A stretch of DNA of 53,544 nucleotides, taken from positions 1-53,544 of the forward strand of contig JAUSOQ010000072.1 in assembly GCA_030655755.1 (NCBI GenBank). The letters are read 5' to 3'. Shown one piece after another: positions 22,541 to 31,492 of this stretch (the stretch's first letter is position 1; every line of letters begins with the position of its first letter). The notes beneath the pieces were generated by a model, which saw only the letters and a list, made by a program, of their open reading frames with translations, had not been told where the DNA came from and did not search any database. The position numbers and the translations under genes are program-made. This DNA comes from Coriobacteriia bacterium (GTDB taxonomy: Bacteria; Actinomycetota; Coriobacteriia; Anaerosomatales; Anaerosomataceae).

Positions 22541-25192
22541 GTGCTGCGTCGCAAACAGACGCGGACGCCTGATGCGACGCAGCTTGTCGTCGGGCATGCG
22601 AACCCTGATTTCGATGCGTACGCCGCGATGATCGCAGCGACGAAACTCTACCGCGGTGCCAAAGCGGTCTTTCTCGGCAGTCAGAACGCGAACGTGCGGG
22701 ACTTCCACAACCTGCATGAGGAGTTCCTCGAGTTCATTGACGTGCGGGCGATCGACCCGGAGGCTATCGAGCGCGTCATCATGGTGGACACGCGGGATGC
22801 GGGTCGTGTCGGAGAGGTCGGGGAGATCTTACGCCGCCCGGGCGTGGAGATCATCGTCTACGATCACCATCCCCGTGCCGAGGGGGATCTCGTGGTCGCC
22901 GACGACCACTCGATGGATGTGGGGGCAGCGACCTCGATCCTTGTGCACGAGATCCATCAGCGCGGTATCGCCGTGACGCCGCTGGAAGCAAGCGTGATGC
23001 TTCTCGGGATACATGAGGACACGGGGTCTTTGACCTATCCCAACACGACAGCGTACGACGCCGAAGCAGTCGCCTTCCTTATGTCGGCCGGCGCGGACCT
23101 CGAGGTCGTGGTGCGTTTTCTCGCGCGTGCATTGACGCCCGGGCAACGGGTCCTGCTCGAGGCGGTGCTGGACTCGCTGCAGGTCTGGGACATTCACGGG
23201 CAGGAGATCGCTGTAGGCACGGCGGTGACCGACGCGTATGTCGACTCGGCGAGTGTCCTTACCCACTACCTGTGCGAGGACCTCGGTTACCGGGTCGCCA
23301 TCGCGGTGGTGCGCATGCCCGAGCGGCTACATATCGTCGGCCGCTCCCGTGTGGCCGAGATAGACATCGCCGCCGTGCTCGGCCATCTCGGCGGTGGGGG
23401 ACACCCCCAGGCTGCGTCGGCGGCCCTGAAGCACATCACACCCGAGGAGGCGCTGGCTCGCCTTCGCGACGCCCTGGAGGCCGAAGTGCCGCCGCCGTTG
23501 CGTGCGAAAGACATCATGAGCTCGCCGGTCCACACGATCACACCGCAGACGACGATGGCGGAGGCGGGGCGCTTGATGGCGACCTGGGGTCATGGGGGAC
23601 TTCCGGTCATCGATGACGGTGCGCTGGTCGGCCTGGTGACGCGCAAGGACGTCGACAAGGCCGTGCGACACGGGCTGGACCACGCTCCCGTGACCGGCTT
23701 CATGGCGCGCCAGCCGCGCGTTGTCAGCCCGGAGACCGATCTTGGCGAGCTTGAGCGTTTGCTTGCCCGTGCCGGGATCGGGCGCGTCCCTGTCGCCGAG
23801 GAGGGGGAGCTCCTTGGCATCGTGACGCGCAAGGACCTGCTCCGCGCGGAACATGGCGAGTCGTACCTGGACCGTGCGATGACGCGGGAGCGGAGTGAAG
23901 CGTCCAGACGCTTCATGGCGTCCTTCGACCACCTCCTGCCCGCCTCGGCCCGTCAGGCCGTGGCAGAGCTGGGCCGTCTTGCCGATGAGGACGGTCTGCG
24001 CGCACATGTGGTCGGAGGCTTCGTTCGAGATATGCTTCTGGGCAGGCCGAATCTCGACATCGATGTCGTCATCGAGGGAGACGGGCTGGCGTTCGCCCAA
24101 TGCGCCGCCGGTCGTTTGGGTGCACGGGTGCGCGTGCATAAGCGCTTCGGTACCGCAGTGCTGATCTTGAGTAAGACGCTGCACGTGGACATCACGAGCG
24201 CCCGCACCGAGTACTACACTCGCCCGGGCGCACTCCCCACGGTGGAGCGTTCGTCGCTTCGGCAGGACCTGTTCCGCCGTGACTTCTCGGTCAATGCGAT
24301 GGCGGCATGCATCAACGCCCAGTGCTTCGGCGTCCTCGCCGACCCCTTCGGCGGTCTGCATGATCTTGAGCGCGGCGTGATCCGGGCGCTCCATTCGTTG
24401 TCGTTCGTAGAAGACCCGACGCGCGTGCTCAGAGCAGCGCGATTCGAGCTCCGCTACGGCTTCACGATCGATCCATCGACCGAGGCCTTGCTGCGCCAGG
24501 CCATCGATATGCAGATGCTGGATGAAGTGAGTGGTGCACGCATTCGCGAAGAGATACTCGACATCATCGATGAGGACTCTGTCGCTCCTATCATGCGCCG
24601 ACTCCATGAACTCGGCGCGCTGGAACTGTTGCTGCCCGAGGGTGCGCGACCGGCCCGGGTGCTGGACGAGCTCGAGCTGACCGAAGCCGCGTACCGTACG
24701 CTCGCAGCTTCGTTCGTCCGCGAGCCGCGTCGTCGGATCACGCTGCTGGTCCCCTTCGGCGCCACCGTCCCAAGGGCTGTGGCGGAGCATTGGACGCTGT
24801 GGATGCGTTTCGGCCGCGAGTACGGTACCCCGATCATCACAGCTGCCGAGAAGCGCGACACCGTCTTAGTGCGACTGCGTGACCGTCGCGGGATGCGTGA
24901 CAGTCGCCTGTACCGACTGCTTGCCGAGTTGCCGTCGGAGACGCTCATCTATCTGTGGGCTACATCGGACGCGACGGGACGCGAACGGATCGGTCGGTTC
25001 GTGGAGGTGCTCTCAGCCGTAGATGCGGCTGTGACAGGTGAGGACCTTGTCGCTTTGGGGCTGACGCCGGGACCATACTTCTCTGCTATCCTGGGCGAGG
25101 CGCTCGCTGATCGATTGGACGGACGCGCCGTAGGCCGCGAGGCCGAGCTTTCGAACCTGCGCCGACTTGCGCGCAAACACGCGAACGGCTGA
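22541..25192 (+). CDS. DHH phosphoesterase - CBS pair - CCA tRNA nucleotidyltransferase fusion
   Basis: The 883-residue multidomain protein opens with a DHH phosphoesterase domain (NPDFDAYAAM near 27, DHHP near 108, DHHA1 motif GGGGHPQAAS near 284). Two CBS domains follow (about 323-450, IMSSPVHTITPQTTM and GLVTRKDV/GIVTRKDL). A class II nucleotidyltransferase of the poly(A) polymerase/CCA-adding family completes it (VGGFVRDMLLGRPNLDIDVV near 491-510, with the catalytic DxD, and an RNA/basic helical tail). The order DHH-CBS-CBS-NTase is a known architecture in several bacterial phyla. It probably adds or repairs tRNA CCA ends; the DHH part may degrade nanoRNA or a cyclic dinucleotide, and the CBS pair may sense adenine nucleotides (family inference). 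GTG 22541 lies 3 nt after the phosphorylase gene, behind ACGAGGTG. Confidence 0.88.
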   Translation: MLRRKQTRTPDATQLVVGHANPDFDAYAAMIAATKLYRGAKAVFLGSQNANVRDFHNLHEEFLEFIDVRAIDPEAIERVIMVDTRDAGRVGEVGEILRRPGVEIIVYDHHPRAEGDLVVADDHSMDVGAATSILVHEIHQRGIAVTPLEASVMLLGIHEDTGSLTYPNTTAYDAEAVAFLMSAGADLEVVVRFLARALTPGQRVLLEAVLDSLQVWDIHGQEIAVGTAVTDAYVDSASVLTHYLCEDLGYRVAIAVVRMPERLHIVGRSRVAEIDIAAVLGHLGGGGHPQAASAALKHITPEEALARLRDALEAEVPPPLRAKDIMSSPVHTITPQTTMAEAGRLMATWGHGGLPVIDDGALVGLVTRKDVDKAVRHGLDHAPVTGFMARQPRVVSPETDLGELERLLARAGIGRVPVAEEGELLGIVTRKDLLRAEHGESYLDRAMTRERSEASRRFMASFDHLLPASARQAVAELGRLADEDGLRAHVVGGFVRDMLLGRPNLDIDVVIEGDGLAFAQCAAGRLGARVRVHKRFGTAVLILSKTLHVDITSARTEYYTRPGALPTVERSSLRQDLFRRDFSVNAMAACINAQCFGVLADPFGGLHDLERGVIRALHSLSFVEDPTRVLRAARFELRYGFTIDPSTEALLRQAIDMQMLDEVSGARIREEILDIIDEDSVAPIMRRLHELGALELLLPEGARPARVLDELELTEAAYRTLAASFVREPRRRITLLVPFGATVPRAVAEHWTLWMRFGREYGTPIITAAEKRDTVLVRLRDRRGMRDSRLYRLLAELPSETLIYLWATSDATGRERIGRFVEVLSAVDAAVTGEDLVALGLTPGPYFSAILGEALADRLDGRAVGREAELSNLRRLARKHANG

Positions 25193-25206
25193 CCCGAAAG
25201 GCGCCC

Positions 25207-25884
25207 ATGTCCGATATCGTCCTACGCGTCCTGATGTTCGCCATCGCCATCCCGTCCATCGTGTTGCATGAGGTCGCACACGGGTACATGGCGTACCGTC
25301 TGGGCGATCCGACCGCCAAGTCGCGCGGTCGCCTCTCACTGAATCCGATCAAGCATGTTGATCCCTTTGGCACGGTGCTGCTCCCGCTCCTGCTCTCGGC
25401 TGGAGGTCTGCCGCCGTTCGGCTACGCCAAGCCCGTGCCGATCAACCCGGGCTACTTCAAAGATTACCGAAAAGGCATGTTACTGACCGGATTGGCCGGA
25501 CCCGCGACCAATCTCATCCTTGCTGTTACCGCCGGGCTCGCCTCGCGAGCGATCGGTGTCGTCATGGAGGTCGGAGGCATAGCGGCCGGAGGTGTCGTCG
25601 ACTGGCTTTGGATAGCGTGCGTTCTGATCGCGTACTTCAATCTCGTGTTGATGTTCTTCAACCTCATCCCGATCCCGCCGCTGGACGGATCGCGGGTCCT
25701 GCCCGTCTTCCTCAGTGACGAGGCGTTGCATCACTACCACCGTTTCGAGCGGTACGGCATCATGATCGTCTTCGGCGCGCTGCTGATACTCCCGCAGGTC
25801 TTCCACATCGACATAGTGGGCGCGTATTTCAGCGTGACGGTCGACCCACTGCTCAAGCTGCTGACAGGGGCTTCTTTCGGCTAG
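25207..25884 (+). CDS. Site-2 protease family (M50) membrane metalloprotease
   Basis: The 225-residue protein has about five transmembrane helices. The zinc motif HEVAHG is near residues 20-25 in the first helix, with the following DPTAKSRGRLSLNPIKHVDP segment typical of the short M50 group. The second active-site element NLIPIPPLDGSRVL near 155 contains the metal-binding Asp. There is no PDZ domain, so it belongs to the compact family often placed next to trpS-scpAB in Gram-positive genomes. Its substrate is unknown. ATG 25207 follows GAAAGG, 14 nt after the upstream gene. Confidence 0.88.
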   Translation: MSDIVLRVLMFAIAIPSIVLHEVAHGYMAYRLGDPTAKSRGRLSLNPIKHVDPFGTVLLPLLLSAGGLPPFGYAKPVPINPGYFKDYRKGMLLTGLAGPATNLILAVTAGLASRAIGVVMEVGGIAAGGVVDWLWIACVLIAYFNLVLMFFNLIPIPPLDGSRVLPVFLSDEALHHYHRFERYGIMIVFGALLILPQVFHIDIVGAYFSVTVDPLLKLLTGASFG

Positions 25885-25961
25885 ACGGTAGCTCCGCAAC
25901 GGCTTTTACCTGCGGTATGATACTGACCGACCGTTCGCGAACCGAGGAGACTGTTCCTTTC

Positions 25962-26957
25962 ATGACGAAGAAACGCGTGCTTACCGGCTACCGTCCAACC
26001 GGCCGATTGACCCTCGGCCACTGGTTCGGCAACCTCATGAACATGCGGGAGCTGCAGGATGCCTACGAGGCATACTATTTCGTGGCCGACTGGCATGCGC
26101 TTACTTCCGACTGGGCCGACACCTCCGGGGTGCGTCGCTATACAGAGGAGATGGTGCTCGACTGGGTGGCGGCCGGTATCGACCCGAAGAAGGCCACGAT
26201 CTACCGGCAGTCGGACGTACCCGAGGTGGCCGAGCTCACGATGTACCTCTCGATGGTCGCACCCATGGCCTGGCTCGAACGCGTTCCCAGCTACAAAGAA
26301 CAGCGCGAGCAGATCACCGAGAAAGACCTCGGCAATGTCGGGTTCTTCATGTACCCGCTCCTGCAGGCCGCTGACATCGTCATCGTCAGGGGTGACATCG
26401 TGCCGGTCGGCGAGGACCAGTTGCCGCACCTGGAACTCACGCGTGAGATCGTGCGCCGCTTCAACAACACGTACGGCGAGCTTTTGAAAGAGCCTCAGGC
26501 GATGATCGCCAAGGAGGGCGCGCGCGTGCCGGGTACCGACGGCCGCAAGATGTCCAAGTCCTATGGCAACGCGATCTATCTGTCGGAGACCGCCGAGGAG
26601 ACCGCCGCCAAGGTCATGAGTATGATGACCGACCCCGCGCGCAAGCTGAAGACGGATCCGGGCGACCCCGATATCTGTCCGCTGCACCAGATACACAAGC
26701 TTGTGGGTGACCCCGTCAAGGTCGCGGAGTTCGACCACTGTTGTCGCGTGGCCGACTGTGGCTGCGTCATGCACAAACGCCAGTTGGTCGAGGATCTCAA
26801 TGCGTATCTAGCGCCATTCCGTGAGCGTCGTCTTGAGCTGGCGAAGACCCCTGGTCACGCCTGGGAGGTGCTCTCGGAGGGTGCGGCCCGGGTGCGACCT
26901 GCTGTCGACGAGCTTATGGCCGACGTGCGCAAGGCGCTCCACATCGACGCAGGCTAG
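25962..26957 (+). CDS. trpS: Tryptophanyl-tRNA synthetase
   Basis: This 331-residue class I aminoacyl-tRNA synthetase charges tRNA-Trp. The N-terminal TGYRPTGRLTLGHWFGNL contains the HIGH-like element, and KMSKSYGNAIYL near residue 201 is the KMSKS loop. Length fits bacterial TrpRS. The frame reaches ATG 25917, but ATG 25962 is preferred since GAGGAGA precedes it and the family sequence begins at MTKKRVLTGYRPTG. A TATGAT at 25916-25921 may be a -10 box, without a clear -35. scpA follows after 7 nt. Confidence 0.93.
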   Translation: MTKKRVLTGYRPTGRLTLGHWFGNLMNMRELQDAYEAYYFVADWHALTSDWADTSGVRRYTEEMVLDWVAAGIDPKKATIYRQSDVPEVAELTMYLSMVAPMAWLERVPSYKEQREQITEKDLGNVGFFMYPLLQAADIVIVRGDIVPVGEDQLPHLELTREIVRRFNNTYGELLKEPQAMIAKEGARVPGTDGRKMSKSYGNAIYLSETAEETAAKVMSMMTDPARKLKTDPGDPDICPLHQIHKLVGDPVKVAEFDHCCRVADCGCVMHKRQLVEDLNAYLAPFRERRLELAKTPGHAWEVLSEGAARVRPAVDELMADVRKALHIDAG

Positions 26958-26964
26958 TGCAGCG

Positions 26965-27711
26965 ATGAGCTACACGGTCAAGACGGACATCTTCGAGGGG
27001 CCCTTCGACCTACTGCTCCATCTCGTGGCGCGGCAGAAGGTCGACATCGCCGAGCTGTCGATCTGTGACATCGCCGATCAGTACCTCGCATACGTCGATA
27101 CGATGCGTGAACTGGACCTGGATGTCGCGAGTGACTTCTTGCTCGTCGCCGCGACGTTACTCGAGCTGAAAGCGGCTTCGTTGCTACCCCAGGAGAGCAT
27201 GCCGGAGCTGGAGGAGTTCGAAGACATGCCGGCCGAGGAGGCGCGCGAGCTACTGGTCGCGCGGCTGCTCGCCTACAAACAGTTCAAGACCACGGCAGCC
27301 GAGCTGGCTGCGCGTTTTGAAGCGACCTCGAGAATGCATTCGCGAGCGGCAGGTCTTGAGGACCGCTACCTGCGCCTGATGCCGGACTATCTGGAAGGCG
27401 TGACCCTGCGTGGGCTCGCGGTCATATGTGCGGACCTGGTGTACAGGCGGGAAGTCTTTCTGTTGGAAGCCGAACACATCGCAGCGGCGCCCATCAGTCT
27501 CGAGGCGCATGTAGAGGGTGTGGCACGGACACTTCGCAATCGAGGCCGGGCGATGCTTTCAGAGCTCGTTATGGCCGACGCCAGCAAAGAGGAGCTCGTG
27601 GTGACGTTCCTTGCGATCCTCGAGCTCTATAAGCGTGGGCTTGTAGGGCTCAAGCAAGACGTACTCTTCGGCGACATAGAGGTCGCCAGCATCGAGAAGG
27701 AGGACCGATGA
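26965..27711 (+). CDS. scpA: Segregation and condensation protein A
   Basis: The 248-residue kleisin subunit of the Smc-ScpAB condensin links Smc heads and recruits ScpB. The N-terminal YTVKTDIFEGPFDLLLHLVA then RQKVDIAELSICDIADQYL is diagnostic, and the C-terminal winged-helix region ends in VTFLAILELYKRGLVGLKQD. The frame is open upstream inside trpS, but ATG 26965 matches the family start. It overlaps scpB by 4 nt. Confidence 0.93.
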   Translation: MSYTVKTDIFEGPFDLLLHLVARQKVDIAELSICDIADQYLAYVDTMRELDLDVASDFLLVAATLLELKAASLLPQESMPELEEFEDMPAEEARELLVARLLAYKQFKTTAAELAARFEATSRMHSRAAGLEDRYLRLMPDYLEGVTLRGLAVICADLVYRREVFLLEAEHIAAAPISLEAHVEGVARTLRNRGRAMLSELVMADASKEELVVTFLAILELYKRGLVGLKQDVLFGDIEVASIEKEDR

Positions 27712-28358
27712 GCGATAGGACCGAGGAACTCCGTGGACCGCTTGAAGCATTGCTGTTCGTCTCGGATGAACCGGTCAATGCCGCGCGTCTCGCCAAGATC
27801 TTGGACGCGGATCCGGTCGAGGTCGACAAGGCGCTCCGCGAGTTGTCCGACGAATATGCGGATGAAGAGCGGGGTTTCCAGCTGCGCGAGGTCGCTGGCG
27901 GTTGGCGGATGTATACCCACCCGGCTCACCATCCCTACATCGAGCAGTTCGTGCTGTCATGGGACACACGCCGTCTGTCTCAGGCAGCACTGGAGGCTCT
28001 TGCGGTCATCGCCTATCACCAGCCTGTCAGCCGCGGCGGAGTGAACGCCGTACGGGGTGTCAACAGCGAGGCGGTCATCGCATCGCTGGTGGAGAAGGGA
28101 CTCATACGCGAGACCGGGCGGGACAAGAACGCCGGGAACGCGATCTTGTACGCTACGACACGCGCGTTTTTAGAGAAGTTCGGTCTCAAAGACCTTGCTG
28201 AACTACCGCCGCTCGAGGAGTTCGCTCCCGATCCGGACACCGAACGTGCGATACGTGAGCGCCTGAACGCGCTCGACGGTCCCACACTGGCGGACGAGGA
28301 CGTCGAGGACGATGAGGACGACGACAAGTGCGAGGACTCCATAGATGATGTCGAGTGA
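27708..28358 (+). CDS. scpB: Segregation and condensation protein B
   Basis: The 216-residue tandem winged-helix protein binds ScpA in the condensin complex. The signature LSQAALEALAVIAYHQPVSR near residues 88-107 and the N-terminal GPLEALLFVSDEPV identify it. The C-terminal 25 residues are strongly acidic (Asp/Glu repeats), beyond the core fold. ATG 27708 overlaps scpA in ATGA, and the 3' end overlaps the pseudouridine synthase gene by 14 nt, the scpA-scpB-rluB order common in Gram-positives. Confidence 0.93.
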   Translation: MSDRTEELRGPLEALLFVSDEPVNAARLAKILDADPVEVDKALRELSDEYADEERGFQLREVAGGWRMYTHPAHHPYIEQFVLSWDTRRLSQAALEALAVIAYHQPVSRGGVNAVRGVNSEAVIASLVEKGLIRETGRDKNAGNAILYATTRAFLEKFGLKDLAELPPLEEFAPDPDTERAIRERLNALDGPTLADEDVEDDEDDDKCEDSIDDVE

Positions 28359-29103
28359 CGCCCCCCGTGAGGGTGAGCGACTCCAGAAGTACCTCGCACG
28401 CTGTGGCGTCGCCTCACGACGCGCATGTGAGGAGTACATCACCGCAGGACGGGTGAGCATCAACGATGTCGTTTCCACGGAGCTGGGCGTGCGGGTCGTA
28501 GAAGGGCGCGATGTCGTCACTGTCGACGGGGTGGTGGTGACGCCGCCCCGCGAGCATGTCTACTACGTCTTGCATAAGCCTGCCGGCTACGTCACCACGC
28601 TGGATGACCCGGAGAGCCGGGCGACGGTTGCAGAGCTGTTCCCGCAAGACGGTCGTCGACTGTTCACAGTCGGCCGCCTGGACAGGGACACGACCGGGTT
28701 GCTGTTGCTGACCGACGACGGTGAGTTCGCGAACCGTTTGATGCACCCGCGCTACCACGTCAGCAAGTCCTACGTGGCTCGAGTCACGGGGACTCCAGGC
28801 GAGTCAGACCTTGCCAGATTGAGGCGTGGGGTCGAACTCGATGATGGTCCCACCCGGCCTGCGGAGGTCGAACGTCTCGTGAACGGGGCCGGGTGGACCG
28901 ACGTCCGCATCACGATATCGGAAGGCCGCAAGCGTCAGGTGCGACGGATGTTCTCCCACATCCACCACCCGGTCATGCGACTGCATCGCGAATGCTTCGG
29001 CCCGGTGACTCTAGGCACTCTCGCCGAGGGGGCGGTCCGTCCCCTGGAGGAATCAGAGGTCCGTGCACTGTTGGAATCGGCAACCGATGACGGAGGTGCC
29101 TAG
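28345..29103 (+). CDS. rluB: rRNA pseudouridine synthase (RluB/RsuA family)
   Basis: The 252-residue enzyme converts a specific uridine in ribosomal RNA to pseudouridine. The S4 RNA-binding domain occupies residues about 10-55 (RLQKYLARCGVASRRACEEY). The catalytic domain includes VGRLDRDTTGLLLLTDDGEF with the catalytic Asp, and GRKRQVRRMFSHIHHPVMRL near the end. ATG 28345, or ATG 28348 next to it, overlaps scpB by 14 or 11 nt with GAGGA upstream. The gene order after scpB supports RluB rather than RsuA. Confidence 0.9.
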   Translation: MMSSDAPREGERLQKYLARCGVASRRACEEYITAGRVSINDVVSTELGVRVVEGRDVVTVDGVVVTPPREHVYYVLHKPAGYVTTLDDPESRATVAELFPQDGRRLFTVGRLDRDTTGLLLLTDDGEFANRLMHPRYHVSKSYVARVTGTPGESDLARLRRGVELDDGPTRPAEVERLVNGAGWTDVRITISEGRKRQVRRMFSHIHHPVMRLHRECFGPVTLGTLAEGAVRPLEESEVRALLESATDDGGA

Positions 29104-29688
29104 ATGCTCGTGGTCGTCACAGGTCCGGCGCGCAGCGGCAAATCAAGGATCGCTACCGAACTTGCGTTTTCGTGCGGAAAACCGGTCGTCGTGGTCGCAG
29201 GCGGACAGGAGAGCGATCCGGAGATGGCGCGTCGCATCGCGCATCATCAGGCGGAGCGGCCCGTCGAATGGCGGACGCTCGAGGTGGAAGAAGCGACCGG
29301 GTGGATGGGTGACGTCGACGCGGGCGAGTGCGTCGTCGTCGAGTGTCTCGGCACGCTCGTGGCGCGCATGATGGGCGGGCTTTGTTGGGATGACCCTGAT
29401 CACGTGTCCGAGCAGGCGGAGACGATGCTCGGCATGAAGGCCGACCTGCTTGTCGAGGAACTTTACAACCGGGAAGGTGACACGATCGTGATCTCTAACG
29501 AGGTCGGGTGGAGTGTCGTCCCAGAGACGCCTTCGGGACGTCTGTTCCGCGATGTGCTTGGTAGGGCGACTGCGCGTCTTGTCGACAGCGCCGATGCAGC
29601 CTGGCTCGCGGTAGCCGGCAGGTGCATCGAACTGACGGGATATCCGCGCAGTGTCACGTGGGACGACGTGAATGGAGACTCCGAGTGA
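29104..29688 (+). CDS. cobU: Adenosylcobinamide kinase / adenosylcobinamide-phosphate guanylyltransferase
   Basis: The 194-residue bifunctional enzyme phosphorylates adenosylcobinamide and transfers GMP, activating it for attachment of the lower-ligand nucleotide in cobalamin synthesis. The P-loop GPARSGKSRIATE is at residues 7-19. MARRIAHHQAERPVEWRTLE near 40 carries the guanylylated His region, and VVECLGTLVARMM and ISNEVGWSVVPETPSGRLFRD complete the family pattern. ATG 29104 directly follows the rluB stop; the stop overlaps cobT. It is the first of four cobalamin assembly genes. Confidence 0.93.
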   Translation: MLVVVTGPARSGKSRIATELAFSCGKPVVVVAGGQESDPEMARRIAHHQAERPVEWRTLEVEEATGWMGDVDAGECVVVECLGTLVARMMGGLCWDDPDHVSEQAETMLGMKADLLVEELYNREGDTIVISNEVGWSVVPETPSGRLFRDVLGRATARLVDSADAAWLAVAGRCIELTGYPRSVTWDDVNGDSE

Positions 29689-30752
29689 CCTACGAAGCGG
29701 ACCTGCGAACGATCACCGAGGCGGTCACTGCCCCGGAAGCCGGATTCGAGATGTATGCATGGGAGCGACTGGACAGCCTGACGAAGCCGCCACGCTCACT
29801 CGGCAGACTTGAGGAGCTTGCTGCGCGATTGGCTGTCGTCCAACACGATGTCAGGCCGACCGTCAGCCCGATGGCGATCGTACTCATGGCGGGCGACCAT
29901 GGCGTCGTCGCCGAGGGAGTGAGTCCGTACCCCCAGGAAGTGACCGCGCAGATGGTGGCGAACTTCTCGGCAGGAGGAGCCGCGATAAACCAGCTGGCAG
30001 CGCACATCGGCGCCAGCCTCGTGCTCGTCGATGTCGGAGTGGCCGGCGATGTGAGTGCGATACCGGGCGTGCGTCACGCGAAAGTACGTGCGGGGACACG
30101 TAATATGGCCGAGGGACCTGCGATGACGCGCGAGGAGGCCGCCGAGGCCGTCTTGGTAGGAGTAGGTGTGGCGCGCGAACTCGCCGCTGCAGGAGTGAGG
30201 TTGATCGGCACGGGAGAGATGGGGATCGGCAACACCACAGCCGCTGCCGCGTTGACCGCCGCGTTCACGGGTCTTGAGCCTTCGTTGGTGGTAGGACGAG
30301 GCACGGGTCTGGACGACGCGGGCGTTTTGCACAAGGCAGAGGTGGTGGGTCGCGCGCTCGCGAGAAACGATGTCGCGGAACTCGATGCGTTGGGTGTACT
30401 CGCCGCCGTCGGCGGCTTGGAGATCGCCGGCCTTACCGGAGTCTTCATCGGCGCTGCCGTATCCGGCGTAGGTGTGGTCGCCGATGGTTTCATCTCCGGT
30501 GCGGCGCTGCTTGCTGCGACACACATCTGCCCCCCGTGCAGTGGATACGCGTTCCCCTCGCACCGCTCGGTCGAGCCGGGCCACACGGCCGCGCTTAAGG
30601 CAGTGGGGCTTACGCCGGTTCTCGATCTGGAGATGCGGCTCGGCGAAGGTACGGGGGCCGCGTTGGCCATGGGGATCATGGACGCCGCATGTAAGGTGAT
30701 GAGCGGGATGGCGACGTTCGGGGATGCAGGCGTCAGCGACCGGGAGGGCTAG
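29685..30752 (+). CDS. cobT: Nicotinate-nucleotide-dimethylbenzimidazole phosphoribosyltransferase
   Basis: The 355-residue enzyme activates the lower-ligand base to its alpha-ribotide. Diagnostic parts are LTKPPRSLGRLEELAARLA near residue 28, MAGDHGVVAEGVSPYPQEVT near 66, GEMGIGNTTAAAAL near 180 and the C-terminal glutamate region LRLGEGTGAALAM-type segment (here MRLGEGTGAALAMGI). The frame extends upstream into cobU, but GTG 29685, overlapping the cobU stop in GTGA, is consistent with operon style. The base used cannot be deduced. Confidence 0.93.
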   Translation: MTYEADLRTITEAVTAPEAGFEMYAWERLDSLTKPPRSLGRLEELAARLAVVQHDVRPTVSPMAIVLMAGDHGVVAEGVSPYPQEVTAQMVANFSAGGAAINQLAAHIGASLVLVDVGVAGDVSAIPGVRHAKVRAGTRNMAEGPAMTREEAAEAVLVGVGVARELAAAGVRLIGTGEMGIGNTTAAAALTAAFTGLEPSLVVGRGTGLDDAGVLHKAEVVGRALARNDVAELDALGVLAAVGGLEIAGLTGVFIGAAVSGVGVVADGFISGAALLAATHICPPCSGYAFPSHRSVEPGHTAALKAVGLTPVLDLEMRLGEGTGAALAMGIMDAACKVMSGMATFGDAGVSDREG

Positions 30753-31492
30753 TGCAGGTCTGGGAGGACGTCAAAGGGGCGGTAGGACTCCTTACACTGC
30801 TGCCTTCAGGGCGATCGCATGGCCCCACGCGGCCTGCTGCATGGTTCCCCTGGGTGGGATGGGTGTTCGCCGTCAGTGGGTTGGCTGTCGCTTCCGCAGC
30901 GTCGATCTTCATCGAAAGTGATCGTGCATCGTTGCTCGTAGCGGTGCTCATCGTATGTGTGTGGGCTTTTTTGAGCAGACTCCTGCATTGGGACGGGCTC
31001 GCCGACACTGCCGATGCGTTATGGGGAGGTCACACACCGCAACGACGCCTTGAGATCATGCGTGACCCGAGGAGTGGGGCGTTCGGCATCATCGTGATCG
31101 TGCTGATGGCGCTGCTCCAGGTCACCAGCATCGCCATCATCTTCGCCTCGCGTGATTGGTGGGCACTCGGCGCAGCGCCGGTGATCGGGCGGTTCTCGGC
31201 ATCGCTCGGTCTATGGTCGGCAAGGCCGGCCCGTGAAGATGGCCTCGGTGCGTCACTCAGCACGGTTCCGCATGCGAGCGAGATCATGATCGCCGCTCTG
31301 GCGGTCGGCGCCACACTCGTCGTCCCGTGTCCGTGCCGTCTCATGATCTTTTGCGGAGCCATGGTAGTCGCGTTTGCCGCACCACGCTTGCTTGGTCGCA
31401 AGGTGGGTGGAGTGACCGGCGACATCCTGGGCGCATCGGTCATGATCGTGGAAACGGTGGTCCTGGTGGCCGCAGCGTTGATGGGAGCGTAG
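30752..31492 (+). CDS. cobS: Adenosylcobinamide-GDP ribazoletransferase (cobalamin synthase)
   Basis: The 246-residue integral membrane protein joins adenosylcobinamide-GDP with the alpha-ribazole moiety, the final assembly reaction. The N-terminal AVGLLTLLPSGR, then AAWFPWVGWVFAV, LLHWDGLADTADALWGGHTP with metal-binding acidic residues, and MRDPRSGAFGIIVIVLMALLQ are typical. Several hydrophobic helices are evident. GTG 30752 shares one base with the cobT stop. Confidence 0.9.
   Translation: MQVWEDVKGAVGLLTLLPSGRSHGPTRPAAWFPWVGWVFAVSGLAVASAASIFIESDRASLLVAVLIVCVWAFLSRLLHWDGLADTADALWGGHTPQRRLEIMRDPRSGAFGIIVIVLMALLQVTSIAIIFASRDWWALGAAPVIGRFSASLGLWSARPAREDGLGASLSTVPHASEIMIAALAVGATLVVPCPCRLMIFCGAMVVAFAAPRLLGRKVGGVTGDILGASVMIVETVVLVAAALMGA

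Noticed and set aside
29000-29104. Cobalamin riboswitch ahead of cobU
   Set aside because: cobU starts directly after the rluB stop, leaving no room for a leader, and no B12-box-like sequence was noticed.
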